From positions 40,377,501-40,441,500 of the forward strand of contig BSBM01000106.1 of assembly GCA_027924585.1 (NCBI GenBank): DNA of 64,000 nt, read 5' to 3'. Below the pieces are notes generated by a model. The model saw only the letters and a list, made by a program, of their open reading frames with translations. It ran no database searches and was not told the origin of the DNA. Position 1 is the stretch's first letter. Each line of letters begins with the position of its first letter. The DNA comes from Larix kaempferi. Its lineage: Eukaryota; Streptophyta; Pinopsida; Pinales; Pinaceae. Position numbers and translations under genes: made by a program. Of this stretch, positions 23,034-33,699 are shown one piece after another.

Positions 23034-23625
23034 ATACATAAATAATTTGCCATACCTTGACGATTTATAGTATATTCCAACTTCCATAGGTGAGGTGTCA
23101 TTCTTCGTGGTTTTTTTCCATTCTCTTCTTTACCATTGAATTTTGCTTTGTCTGTAGTTCGATAACTATGGTTCTTAGGCAGAAAGTGCCTATACTCATC
23201 AAACACTTCCTTTACTAAACTCCTTGAACAACGAGATTTTATCCTGGGACCACAAAATGGACATGCAAATTTACCCTTTGTTTGAAGACCTACAAGATAT
23301 ATGAATTAATGTGGCGAATTAGAATTACCATTTAAAATAATGCATGATATTTTCAATAGATATATATAATATTAAAGAACAAAAGAAAGTAACAATATAC
23401 CGCAAAAATGTGTTAACCCGAGAGCATCATGAATTGTAAATGCAAGTATTCCTTGGAATTGAAATCATTTTTTCCCTATTGGTACAGAGATGTCATACAT
23501 AGTGACGCCAGCCCATAACTTCAACAACTCATCGATAAGAGGCTCAATATATACGTTCATATCTTTAACCTGGTACTTACCTAATTGGTCCAACATACAT
23601 GATTAATTATATTTAGCTATATGTC
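23034..23625 (-). pseudogene. tnp2 transposase middle part
   Basis: Two exon-like pieces on the minus strand. The first (near 23,600-23,400) reads DMNVYIEPLIDELLKLW, the acidic segment typical of tnp2, then one stop and FQGILAFTIHDALG. After a short intron-like gap the second piece reads GLQTKGKFACPFCG, then VFDEYRHFLPKNHSYR and RRMTPHLWKLEY. The LTR insertion at 23,033 ends it abruptly after QGMANYL. Confidence 0.82.
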
Positions 23626-23714
23626 GTTATATATAAAAGACATAATTATCATGCACAAAACAAAGAAATGAAATATTTAGTTATCAGACTTTCAAGTAAA
23701 AAAATACAAATTAA

Positions 23715-24240
23715 TTAAATACCTGGAACAATCATTGCCAACATTGTGTGCTCTCTCTTGATCGACATCCAAGGAGGAAGGTTATTGTTTATAACAAAAA
23801 CAAGCCACACTGAGTAGGTAGAATGAAGCTCTCCAAATGGATTGACACCATCAGCTGCCAACGAAAGTTTAACATTACGAGATTCTTCTTTGAAAATTGG
23901 CCACTTTTCTTCAATGTACCTCAATGCAGAACCATCTGCAGGAATTCGAAGAACATCGTCACGACTTATGTTCTTTGCATGGAAATCCATAAACCATGCT
24001 ATACTTTGACACCTGAACAACCGTTGTAAACGTAGAATTATTGGAATATAACGAAGAATTTTGTGAGGCACCTTTTTTGTCACTTTATCGTTTCGATACC
24101 TACTTGTTTGACATTGTGGGCATTCATTTTCTAATGCATATTGCCCATAGTATATGATATGATCATTAGGACATGCATCAATAGCTTGATACTCCATTCC
24201 AAATTCTTTCATAATCACATATATCTCTCAATATGTGCGT
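23715..24240 (-). pseudogene. tnp2 transposase N-terminal core
   Basis: The frame reads FGMEYQAIDACPNDHIIYYG, then ECPQCQTSRY, then HKILRYIPIILRLQRLF, then VKLSLAADGVNPFGELHSTY and NLPPWMSIKREHTMLAMIVP. These are the landmark motifs of plant CACTA tnp2 (ACPNDC, CP.C..SRY, LRYFPI..RL.RLF, LATDGFNPFG). DGVNPFG holds the first expected catalytic Asp. The 3' end at 23,715 is followed by an intron-like gap before the next piece. Confidence 0.92.
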
Positions 24241-24422
24241 GGTAAAATATTTGACGTTGGTAATAGAAATTCACCTAACAATCTACAAAATTCAAAAGAA
24301 TAAGTCAATGTAAACAATATTAATCATCAATATCGCATCCATACATTACAAATTAGATAACAATAGCAATATAGGAAAAAATTCAACCTTTTATCTACAT
24401 GTGAACATGCAGACATAAATAA

Positions 24423-24803
24423 TTAACAAATTACATACCTTAGTATCTGTGTGAGACAGGTGTTTGATGAACCATTCAAAACCTTCAATTTCACTAACAA
24501 CAATATAGCAGATAGAAGATTTGCTTTTGAGCCTTCATAAAGAGGTTGGCGTGACTTCTCGAGTAGAGGATCAACATCATGAATATCATCCTGGTTGTCC
24601 TCATCCATTGGAGAAAATGTGTCTTGGATCAATCTATGTATCTCATCTTCCTGATTTGTATCACTAATGTTATCTCCATCCATATCATCATTAAGAACTT
24701 GATCAGCTTCAATATTCTGATCTAGATGTTCGTCACCCTGTAAATGAGTATTTCTGCTAGTACTTGGCAAATAACTCTCCGGAGGGCGAAATTTTGGTGG
24801 CAT
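24423..24803 (-). pseudogene. CACTA transposase acidic linker region
   Basis: A 126-codon frame rich in Asp, Glu and Asn (NDDMDGDNISDTNQEDEIHR), followed by LYEGSKANLLSAILLLVKLK. The 'plYeGs..s.Lsa...L..lK' pattern immediately precedes the tnp2 core in plant CACTA transposases, so this is the variable N-terminal linker. Confidence 0.75.
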
Positions 24804-24883
24804 TGTCTATATATTTAAAAACAACGTAGTAAAATTAGTGTGTATAGAACATATAATAAAATGATAAGCCATTTTACTGAAAT

Positions 24884-25147
24884 TCATGACATGATGACTA
24901 TTACAGAGAATACATTAAAAATTGAATAACCTCTTACTAAGGGACGATATTCATAACCCCCTTTAGCGTGCCCCTTCTCCCTACAATGTATTTCAGTTGT
25001 TGTTATTAAAAGTATTCTTATTTGAAAGCCCCTGCAATCAGAGCAAGGGAAATAACATTTTCCATCTCCCCTCGCCTCTAATGCCTCTCTAAACTGAGCA
25101 AGCTTCCTTGCATTTTCATTCATAGTGACAAATCCTTGTAGTGACAA
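24884..25147 (-). pseudogene. CACTA transposase-associated domain (N-terminus)
   Basis: The first coding piece of the CACTA transposase. It contains KLAQFREALEARGDGKCYFP, then CSDCRG and a later ...CREKGHAKGGYEYRPLV segment. The paired cysteines and following H...G...Y match the zinc-finger-like transposase-associated domain at the start of plant tnp2 proteins. The usual WMY start is not seen, so the true first exon may lie a little upstream or be lost. Confidence 0.7.
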
Positions 25148-26033
25148 GTAATTGTCTTACCTACACCATACCAAATAGTAACTTGTCAAATACATTAGAT
25201 ATAAGTATATTTCTAAATACAATATATTATATACCAATTTCTATAAAGAAAAACATGAAGACCGAAGTTTTCATTGATGCCAACAAGTGTTGTGCAATGG
25301 CCTTTGATTTACTCACAAGGAGACCTTGATAGTTTGGGCATTGGAACACTAGGTGGCTCAAATGGTCCAAATGAAATTTTTCCTTGATGCATGCTTACCT
25401 TTTATGAATTTACTAGATGATTGTTGAGTATGACTCTCTCTTGTTTTGGATATGGTTGATAAAGAATGTATTTAGGAAACACTTGTTGTTGGTATCTGAT
25501 TGTATGGCTTATATTATTGGACAAACATACAAGAGAAAACAAAGAACAAGGGTGGAAGAACCATGTGACATAGTTGAAGCTCACAGTTCAAGTGTTGAAG
25601 AATCCAAGGCAATCACAAGCATAACTGGAAGTTCTTGGTTACTACTAAGGTGGTTTTCAATTCTGATTTCGGGTTTAATAGAACTATATATAGAAAAAAG
25701 AAGAGGTTTAATTAGTAATTAATATATACTCATCGTATGAAAATACTATAAAAACATGTAAGTATAACTAATTAATCACACGAAATATATGTAGCAATGC
25801 TAAATTTATAAAAAAAAATTAAATTAAATTTCGTTCAAACATGCATGTTAAAAAAAATCCTGAAATTTTTTTTTCTTAACATATAGACAAAAAATATAAA
25901 AATACTAACCTTTCAAGTTCAAAATCGGAGCAATGTAGAATATCCGATCTCAAACAATCACCATGAAATTTGTCACAAGTTCAAAATCCGGGCTCAATCA
26001 ATCACAAGGAACCTTGTTGCAACTATAGCAAAT
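25148..26033 (-). other. CACTA 5' non-coding leader
   Basis: No coding region lies between the transposase N-terminus and the subterminal motif cluster. By position this should hold the element's promoter, but I cannot identify a clear TATA box or start site. Confidence 0.45.
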
Positions 26034-26353
26034 GTGTCGAAAATTGTCTTAAAGTATGTATTTATAGATCGACGATCGTCAATCTATCGACGCAAATGCA
26101 TGAGTTGACCCGCGCATAAAAATAGAAGAGCCATACTTGGAAACTGGAATTGGTTTGGCGGGCATGCAAAGATAGCCATAGTTTGTCGATATAGAGACGA
26201 AAGTTCGTCGAAAATTAAAAAACGTCGATATTGCCACAGTTTTTATGCCATGATAAAAAAAATGAAAAGACATCTTAAATTTCATTGTATTTTTCCACAA
26301 ATGTTCGAAACATGGAAATATTTCGTGGAAAAATCCTCCCATATGTACTAGTG
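26034..26353 (-). other. CACTA terminal and subterminal region
   Basis: The terminal TACTAGTG ends at 26,353. Inside it, GTCGA, TCGAC and GACG motifs recur at about 26,034, 26,068-26,094, 26,183-26,218 and 26,221-26,235. They include GACGAAAGTTCGTC, a 6-bp inverted repeat around AG. Clustered short motifs next to the ends are typical binding sites for CACTA regulatory proteins; binding here is inference. Confidence 0.6.
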
Positions 26354-27120
26354 GATGCAATCCTAGACTGTGAAACCATGATCCCTACATCTTTTTGAAT
26401 TAATTCGAGGCCAATAAATTGTTTCAGCAACCCTAGATCTGTCATGGAGAAGGCTTTGCTCAAAGCAGACTCAATGTTCTTCAATCTAGTATATGAACCA
26501 TTGGTGATGACCAAGTCATCCACATATAAAAATACTGACAATAGGAAACATCCCTTCTACTGCATGTAGACATTGCAGTCAGATATGCACCTTTCAAACT
26601 TCTGTGATAGTAAGAAGGAATCCATTTTTGCATACCATGCCCTGGGGGCTTGCTTGAGCCCATCAAATGATTTCCTTAGTCTACATACCAAGGATGGATC
26701 ATATGTGTACCCCCCAGGATGCTTCATGTAAATATATTATTATAAGTCACCATGCAGGAAGGAACTATTTACATCCATGTGATGTACCTCCCACTATTTT
26801 GAAGCTGCAATTGCCAAAACAAGTTTGACATAGTCCATTCTTGCTATTGGAGTGAATTCCTCATTATAGTCCAAACCATGAACTTGATAATACCCCTTGG
26901 AAACTAACTGAGCCTTGTACTTGGTTGTAGATCCATCAGAAGCAATTGTTGTTTTGTAGATCCACTTGCACTAGACTAGCTTTCTCCCTAGGGGAAGAGA
27001 GACAAGATCCCATGTCTCATTGTTCTGCAGTGACTCATATTCTTCATCCATGGAATCCTGCCATCTTGGATCATGGAAAGCCTCTTTGAAGGACTGTGGA
27101 TCAGACCCCACCATCATGTA
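26354..27120 (-). pseudogene. Copia reverse transcriptase, truncated by CACTA insertion
   Basis: Minus-strand pieces match Copia reverse transcriptase: SPRWQDSMDEEYESL-type start, ETWDLVSLP, KAQLVSKGYYQVHGLDYNEE, HHMDVNSSFLHGDL, LKQAPRAWYAKMDSFL and the catalytic YVDD in SVFLYVDDLVITN. Several stops and small frame changes interrupt it. Coding ends after FIGLELIQKDVGIMVSQSRI, exactly at the CACTA element end. The remaining RT and RNase H portion was not found in this window. Confidence 0.88.
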
Positions 27121-27892
27121 GCACCTCTCTGGGAGAAGTGTATTTGTATGACATAGTGCAAGGTTTGCATCTCAATGTTGATATCTAGTTCTTCTATGGT
27201 CAGATGGATCTCCAGCTATGTTCCCAACAGCTTCAAAGAATTTTTGAGCCCATTTTTTCCTTGGATTGGGAGCAGGTGCTAGATATGGATCTGTATCTTC
27301 ATAGTCCATATCAAGATTTGATTCAACTTGGTCCTCATCTTTGGAATCTGAATGTGGATCATTAGAAGAGACATTATTCTGATCTTCATCAGGTGCAAAT
27401 GGAGTAGGCAGAGAGTATGGAAAAAAGTGAGATAATGCATATGCCTTAGAGGCATGGTTTGCAACACCTTTCTCTATTCCCAGATGAGATCTCTACAATA
27501 TCAATTATGTCAGGTCCAAAAACAACTCTCTTCAGTGAACCTGTGTGTGTCATCTGATAAACAAATAACAAGTTTGCTTCCAAGGAATGCACATACAAAA
27601 CATTTTTGAACTTTTCATGCTCCAGTTGTATTTTCCCCTTCTCTTCAGCAGCAATCTATGAATTATCTCACATGTGAATACTAGGACCATCAATGAGATC
27701 TAGATAAGAAAAAGATTCTTTGGAGGCAGCCATGTGGTTGGAGGCTCCATAATCTATGAATAACGCTTGTGATTGTGAGAATCTAGCCTTCAATGCATGG
27801 CATCTCTCATGATCATCTATCTCACTTCCATAATCAGTATTCCGTGCGCCTTCTGGGAGGGAAATGTTGTGTTGTTCAAGAAGTTTGGTCAT
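27121..27892 (-). pseudogene. Copia protease region joined to RT linker; integrase missing
   Basis: The frame contains ALFIDYGASNHMAASKESF, matching the Copia protease start where the usual DSGAS has become DYGAS. It continues to NVLYVHSLEANLLFVYQMTH and GSLKRVVFGPD, typical of the protease end. Instead of the expected GAG_pre-integrase and integrase, the sequence passes to a Pro- and Asp-rich linker just before reverse transcriptase. The HHCC and D-D-E motifs are absent, so about 1.2 kb or more was lost by internal deletion. Confidence 0.78.
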
Positions 27893-28830
27893 TTGATCTA
27901 TCTTCTTCTTCAGGCATGAACTCTCTGGATGGTTTCCTTTCTTGCAATAGGTACACTTGGTCTTCTCAAACCTCTTTTGATTATCCTTCTTGGAGATGGA
28001 GGATCCTTCTTATGGATTAGGATCTCCTTTGGCTTGGATTCAGAGTGTTTCTTTTCCATTCCCTTCTGTTTCCGTTTAGCATTAGCACTTTTGGACTCCC
28101 CAGCCATAAGAGCCTAATTATTGGAGGCTTTCATGGCTCCCATTTGAATTTATTTTCTTGTTCTTGGATCAGGGATTTTGTGAATGCATCTAAATAAGGC
28201 AGTTTAAAATTGGGGATTGAAAGTCTCCCTGAGTGGAAGTTAGAGACAAATATTGAAAATTTAGGACCAAGCTTGCTTAGGATGGATAGAACCAACTGCT
28301 CATCCTTCTTGGAAATTCCACATTGTTTGCACTACATAACCAAGGACTTGAACTTTGAAAAGAACTGATGTATGGTTTTGAAACTGCTGCATTGAAGCGA
28401 AATTAATTCATTTTCCAAAACGTGGCCTCTTAGCTCATCTTGCTTGACAAATAGAGTTTCAAGCTTCTGTCAAACCTCCCTTTTTTTTCTCAATCCATCA
28501 AGATGGAAGAGAAACTCTCTAGAGATGTGAATACACATAAAACCATAATCTTCATCTAACTTGTTCAGGTACTTTTCTTTCTCAACAACTGCCTTAGGTT
28601 ATACCTCCTTGCCTATTGTGACCATGTACAGACTCTTGTTGCGCAACACAATCTGCATATCTTCCCTCCAATACAAATAATTAAAGGGTGTCAGGATTCT
28701 TGGTGTCAAAGGAGCATTCGAATTCTCCAACTGCAGCTACTAGAGTGAATGCAAACTGCTACTGTTGCACTGAAAACTTCTCAAAATCCTACAGAAAACT
28801 CTCAAAATGAAGATAAACCAGCTCTTCTGA
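27893..28830 (-). pseudogene. Copia Gag remnant with zinc knuckle
   Basis: On the minus strand, degenerate Gag coding runs from near the primer-binding site to the knuckle CTYCKKGNHPESSC, then KKIDQMTKLLEQHNISLP. The knuckle and following segment closely parallel those of the gag-only element at 2.9-6.4 kb. Frames shift several times, so no full-length protein is possible. Confidence 0.75.
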
Positions 28831-28842
28831 GCTCTGATACCA
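28831..28842 (-). other. Primer-binding site (tRNA-iMet type)
   Basis: The plus strand reads GCTCTGATACCA; on the minus strand this is TGGTATCAGAGC, directly after the LTR end ...TTTCACA. It fixes the 5' end and orientation of the minus-strand Copia element. Confidence 0.9.
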
Positions 28843-29490
28843 TGTGAAATTATGTAACACGGGAGATCATTGATCCTGGGAAAATCTCAAAGTGAAATAT
28901 ATAGCAAGGAAGAAGAATTGCAATGAAAATTTAGTGAAATGAGTAGTAAAATAAAACATGCAAAGAAACTCGGATGTGCATAATAACTGGTGTCATATTC
29001 CATTAATCATTATAGTCAAATAATATAGTACAATTGAGAGAATTCGATTATCCAGGAGGAATTTGAATCAATTTCATTATTGCATAGGAAATATCACCAC
29101 TATAGTGCTACGAAGGCTCCAAACTCAATTGATTGTCAGTGAAATGAAGCTACTGTCAGTTAATTGATCATGAAGGGAGCATTAGTGAGTTTTAGCATTC
29201 AAATTAGGATAGAGAGGGAAAATTTGATCACAGTAAATTGAAATCAGAGCTCAAACCCCCCCACTAGATTCATGAACTCAAGTGGACTGAACCAAATCAC
29301 TGAGTTAGCTCCTAAAATGTAGGGAATTGACTCTGCATGGCCTAAATTGATGCATGCAAAGCGCATCAAGTGGATAATGTGTCCTATACGACATCTGCAC
29401 ACCACTAGGGGGTCAACAACATCATCCAATACTAGTAAAAGGGAAATAATACTAAGGTGGACAAGGATTGGAGTATTAATTATCCTAACA
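28843..29490 (-). repeat. 5' LTR of minus-strand Copia element
   Basis: On the minus strand the block runs from TGTTAGGATAATTAATACTCC at 29,490 to AATTTCACA at 28,843, directly before the primer-binding site. Length is about 648 bp. The partner LTR is not in the window, so the outer end rests only on the TGTTA start and a plausible length. Confidence 0.6.
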
Positions 29491-29549
29491 AATGGTTGTT
29501 GTTACTAATACATATAGAGAGGAAATGTTTCCTCCCCCTACATCACTCA

Positions 29550-29960
29550 GCCTACAAGTACAATAAGGGGGATAATTGTAATGAGAATAAATTATTCTAC
29601 ATAGAGTGTGAAGAGGAAGAAGATCCAAAAACATAATAGTCTCAAGAGTTAGATATAGAAGATACTACTCCAACCATACATTTCCATGCATTGGTCGGCA
29701 TTATCACTACTCAAAATCTCAATGAAAAGAATATATCAAAAATTAAAAAAGGTAACAATGTTAATTGATCATGGTCATGCCCATAATTACATTAATTGCA
29801 AACTAGCCAAAATTTTCAATTGATTTGTATATCTAGCACCATAATTTCAAGTAATGATTATAGATGGAGATACCATAAATTGTTTAGGGAAGTTCCATAG
29901 TATTAAGCTCACTAGGGAAGAGTATTTATATTGTGATTCAGGGTTTCGTAGTTCTCTAAA
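29550..29960 (+). pseudogene. Ty3/Gypsy gag-protease scrap
   Basis: Plus-strand pieces read NKLFYIECEEEEDPK, then TIHFHALVGIITTQNL, then LIDHGHAHNYINCKLAK, then FQVMIIDGDTINCLGKFHSI. This follows the end of a Gypsy Gag knuckle region into the retropepsin (RVP_2) layout, where IDSGSTHNF is expected; here it is degenerate. Two stops are present. No matching reverse transcriptase follows, so this is an isolated remnant. Confidence 0.68.
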
Positions 29961-30600
29961 TCCTCCATGATCTTATGGTTTCAAATTCATAACACAATAA
30001 AAATCCAAAATATCATGGAGTATTTATATTTCTCATGTTTTCCAATTTGAGGTATATTTCTCATGTTTTTCAATTTGAGGTATATTTCTTATGTTCTTCA
30101 ACATGATTTTTATTTTGGCAAATGTCACAAACCATGGAGGCCCTTACTATAAAAATTTTGGAAATTGTTTTCAAATTTTGAAAACAGTGTTCTTGTTGTG
30201 TTTCTAGTTTCTTGTAAACAAAATACATATACATGCATTAGATCATAGTCAGATAGTGTTTTATCAAAATGCAATAGAAATCCTCTATTGTTTAATGAGT
30301 GTAATGCATTGCAACCATTTCTTTGCAAAGAGTGAACATTGGATTCAAGTTTTCAATGTGATGTGTTTTCTAATCTTTGCATCTCAAGTTTCATTTTGTC
30401 ACTCATGACAAAGTAATTGTATTCATGCAATTCACGAAGATTTTAAAGTGACTCAATGTTTCAAATACAGGAAAGGGTTGTGTAAATAAGACTATATTGT
30501 TTTATGCCAACAAGATTAAATGTTATTTTTTCCATTATGATTCCCTATTACCTTTGTATAGTTCTTTCACAAGCCACTTTAACTAGAAATTAATATTGAA
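29961..30600. other. Gene-free stretch with a 28-bp triplication
   Basis: No coding region is recognised. At about 30,025-30,105 a 28-bp unit TATTTCTCATGTTTTYCAAT... is present three times, the last copy diverged. Confidence 0.55.
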
Positions 30601-32280
30601 TGAAAACTAGCCTTGTTTTTGTAGATACTATATGTGTTATTCTTGTTATAGGTGTCCAATTTGTCCATGTTTGTTCAATGTACAATTCTTTCATTTGTTC
30701 CTATTGGCATTTGACAATCAATGGATTTATAAAATCTATCCAAATGATGTTAATGTCACCAGAAGTATAATGCATAAAGACACCATCCAAACCATTTACC
30801 AAACCATGTTGGATATCAAACTTATCAGCAATTAGTTCAATCAATATGCAATGTTTCATGATAACGGTTTCATGTAGAGGTTGTTTTTCATTGTGAACCA
30901 GGTTTTCATCTAAAATATTTATATGACTATCAAATTATTTTAGAATGAATGCATCTGAATTAATCAACAATATCATTTTGACATTATGTTTAAGAACATT
31001 TTCCTTTCTATAGAAAAAGTAAGGCAATGTAGGACCACTGGGTAGTGGCTTATAACATTGCTTGTTTAAAAAAGAAATGTCATCTTTACTTGGACAATTT
31101 TGTCTAATTCTATTCAAAATAGATATGAAATTATGATTTTTTTTGCATCACTTGATACAATTGAAAACATTTAACATTGTATTTCCAAAATTCATATGGT
31201 ATATTTTGACCTTGTATATTTGGATGTTCAAAGATCCAATTATCTCGTACAAGTTTTGCTTTGTAAATATCACCACAGAATATGATATCCACATTGTCAA
31301 ACAACTTTATGGCTATATGGAGAATATCACAAAGTATTTTTTCCATATTGTAAAGAAGTCAACTACCTATCAATGATGTATTGTCAATAAGTATAATATA
31401 AACTTGTTGATAATGCTTACTAAGGATACCCAATGTATTTGAATCCAAAGGAAATACTTTGGAAGTATGAAATGGAAAATGTAACACAAAAGGCATAGCA
31501 ACATCGCCTACATTTTATGCAGCTTTTCCAATATATGCAAGTATGACTCCTTTTTTGTTTTTAAAGGATCACTAGAGAGTTGTTTGTTGTAGTTTCACAC
31601 TAATTCTTGGAAAATGGTTTTGGCTACAATTTGTTTTCCTATTCCAGCATCCCTAGTAAGAAACAAATGAATTGGCATATTTAGGAATTGTTTTTTTTCC
31701 ATCAAAATGTCCTTTATTATTGTTTGCTTTTCTTCATTAAGTTGTTTTTTCGTGTTAAAGTATGGGTTTTTGCTAAGAAGCAATGGTTGTTTGCTTACTT
31801 GGTATTTTGTATTTGCTTTTGATTCAAATCGTAGAATAGACATAGTATGATGAAGATCAATTTGGATGTCATATGTATCAAGTGAATTCTTTGCTTCATT
31901 TTTTGGAATGTCAATTTTTATATCAAATATAAAAGAGGAATTTATTTCAATAGTAGAAGCAACATTGTTAATGTCTCTCCATGTCGGATTTATTTTAGCG
32001 GTGAGCAATGATTCAACTTTTTTAAAATTTAATTTGTGAGACGAGAAAGCTTCATACCATGTTTCATGGTTGACTTTCGTTTTTTCCTCAGTGTCTCGAT
32101 AGGGAACAAACAACATCAATTTCTCATTATAGAAATTCTCCAGGTCAATATGTTGGTTATACCTATTTTATCTAATTACATGTGGGTTTTTTCATCCTTT
32201 GACTTTCTTAGACCTCCATGTGTAACATGCAACATATTTTTCTACACAAATGTCTTTGAATATTGTATTTCTTACAAGGT
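30600..32280 (-). pseudogene. Helitron PIF1-like helicase remnant
   Basis: Helitrons encode a Rep/helicase protein for rolling-circle transposition; only the helicase part is seen. In order on the minus strand: ENFYNEKLMLFVPYRDTEEK, NPTWRDINNVASTIEINSSF, KKQLNEEKQTIIKDILM, then FLTRDAGIGKQIVAKTIF, where the Walker A GGAGTGKT is degraded. Then IDNTSLIGS (Walker B, DE lost), VDIIFCGDIYKAKLVRDNWI, and the C-terminal DIQHGLVNGLDGVFMHYTSG. The N-terminal layout resembles that of animal-type Helitron helicases more than the YLRLLLTVVRG layout I know from most plant Helitrons. Stops and frame changes are present. No Rep domain or element ends were found. Confidence 0.85.
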
Positions 32281-32345
32281 ATTTATCAATGACATAGTGT
32301 TGGACATGTGTTGTAGTCTTTGCAGGGTCCCAAAGCAAGGTGGTT

Positions 32346-32371
32346 CCAGGGGGGTTGATTAGCCCCCCTGG
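32346..32371. other. Perfect GC-rich hairpin
   Basis: CCAGGGGGG and CCCCCCTGG form a perfect 9-bp stem around the 8-base loop TTGATTAG. It lies at the border between the Helitron remnant and the next Copia element. Helitron 3' ends carry hairpins, but the CTRR end expected close after it is not seen. Confidence 0.7.
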
Positions 32372-32884
32372 ATAGGAGGTCCAATGCCCCCAAAAGAATT
32401 TGATGGGTTCTCTTTTAGTCCATTTTTAGTTTTTTTGGCCCATTGTAAACTAATTCTAGTCAAGGAATTGGGGTTGTCAACTAATTTGGGTTAAAGGATT
32501 AGGGTATTGGATTCCATAATATTGTATCATAAACAAAAAAGATAATACAATGAGATAAAAAGTGGAGAAACTCTTTGAAATGTTGGTTTTCCTAGTTTTT
32601 TATTTCCATAATAATTCTTTGTGTAATGCGTGTGTGACCCATTGTTATTTATTATGTTTTAGATTCTATTTAGTATTAATTTTATTTACACGGGTTTATC
32701 AAAGTTCTTCATCTTGTATTAGATTGATATTATTAACTTCAGGGGGATGCCTTTGTTTCTAGGTTTTAGTTGATCCTTTGAAGAGAAAGGGTATCTTAAG
32801 TCTATGATAAACCTGTGTTGGAGTGAGATCTTTGCGCAGTGAATCTTGTGCAAGGAAATGGCATGTAGTTCAAGAATAAAAACC
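32372..32884. other. Probable leader or LTR of the split Copia element
   Basis: No coding. By position this should hold the 5' LTR and leader of the Copia element whose Gag starts near 32,885. I found no convincing primer-binding site and no matching copy downstream of 62,600. Confidence 0.35.
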
Positions 32885-33640
32885 GAGAATTTTAATAGCT
32901 AGAGATTCGAGTTATGGAAATTGAAGATGGAATATATTCTTATTGATATAGATCGGTGGATTTTTTTGGATCTAGATACAAATCCCACTAGTATGTCAAA
33001 AGAAGATTGGGAAAAACTAGAGAGAAAAATGAGAAGCACAATTTAGCTCTACCTCTCAAATTCAGTCTTGTTGAACGTTTTTGAAGAAGACAGTCCCAAA
33101 AAGTTGTGGGATAAGCTAGGGAATTTGTATAAGTCAAAATCCTTGGTAAACAAATTATTTCTTCAAAATAAGTTCTTTCATCTTAGGATTGAGGATGGTG
33201 ACACCGTGGTAGATCATCTATCTATATTAATACTCTAGTAAGTCAACTGGACTATATTGATATTAGTACGGAGGAAGAAAATAAGGGTATTACCTGTCTA
33301 TGTTCTTTTCCAGACTCTTGGGATAATTTGGTTGTAGCAATAGGTAGTGCCACTCAATCCACATTAAATTTTTATGATGCAGTTGCATCCTTTTCTATCA
33401 AAGGAAATGAGGAGAAAATCCATGGAGGGTGTGACCAAGAATGTTTTATCTATGAGAGGTCATTCTCAAGAGAGAAAAAAATAGGCCTGATGAGGGGGGA
33501 CCTAAGTCTAGATGTAGATCTAAATCTCCATGACGATTTGAAAAGAAATGTTGGAAATGTAGTATATTTGGGAATTATAAGAAAATTTGCATATCTAAGG
33601 GTGTTGATAAAGGTAAGGGTTCTGATTATTCTCCTTCCAC
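32885..33640 (+). pseudogene. Split Copia element: Gag
   Basis: Degenerate Gag coding begins with a FELWKLKMEYILIDIDRWIF-like segment and continues through VAIGSATQSTLNFYDAV. A knuckle CWKCSIFGNYKKIC, near 33,555-33,600, has lost the conserved His (H to N). Several frameshifts and stops occur. This is the 5' part of the element cut by the large CACTA. Confidence 0.75.
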
Positions 33641-33699
33641 ATAAATGAAACTCTAAGTTTATGAAGGGGGTGATGTTTACATGGAATCTACAAGTACAC

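Larger units (their letters stand above)
16565..26353 (-). mobile_element. CACTA (En/Spm) DNA transposon, decayed, left end not found
   Basis: On the minus strand the order is: transposon end, a non-coding leader, a transposase-associated domain, an acidic linker, a tnp2-type transposase, DUF4218 and DUF4216, as in plant CACTA elements. The right end reads ...TACTAGTG at 26,353, meaning the element starts CACTAGTA on the minus strand. That point coincides with the break in a Copia reverse transcriptase frame. The left end was not located, so the left coordinate is only the end of recognisable coding. The transposase is interrupted by a hAT MITE and two nested LTRs and carries stops, so this copy cannot be autonomous. 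Confidence 0.8.
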
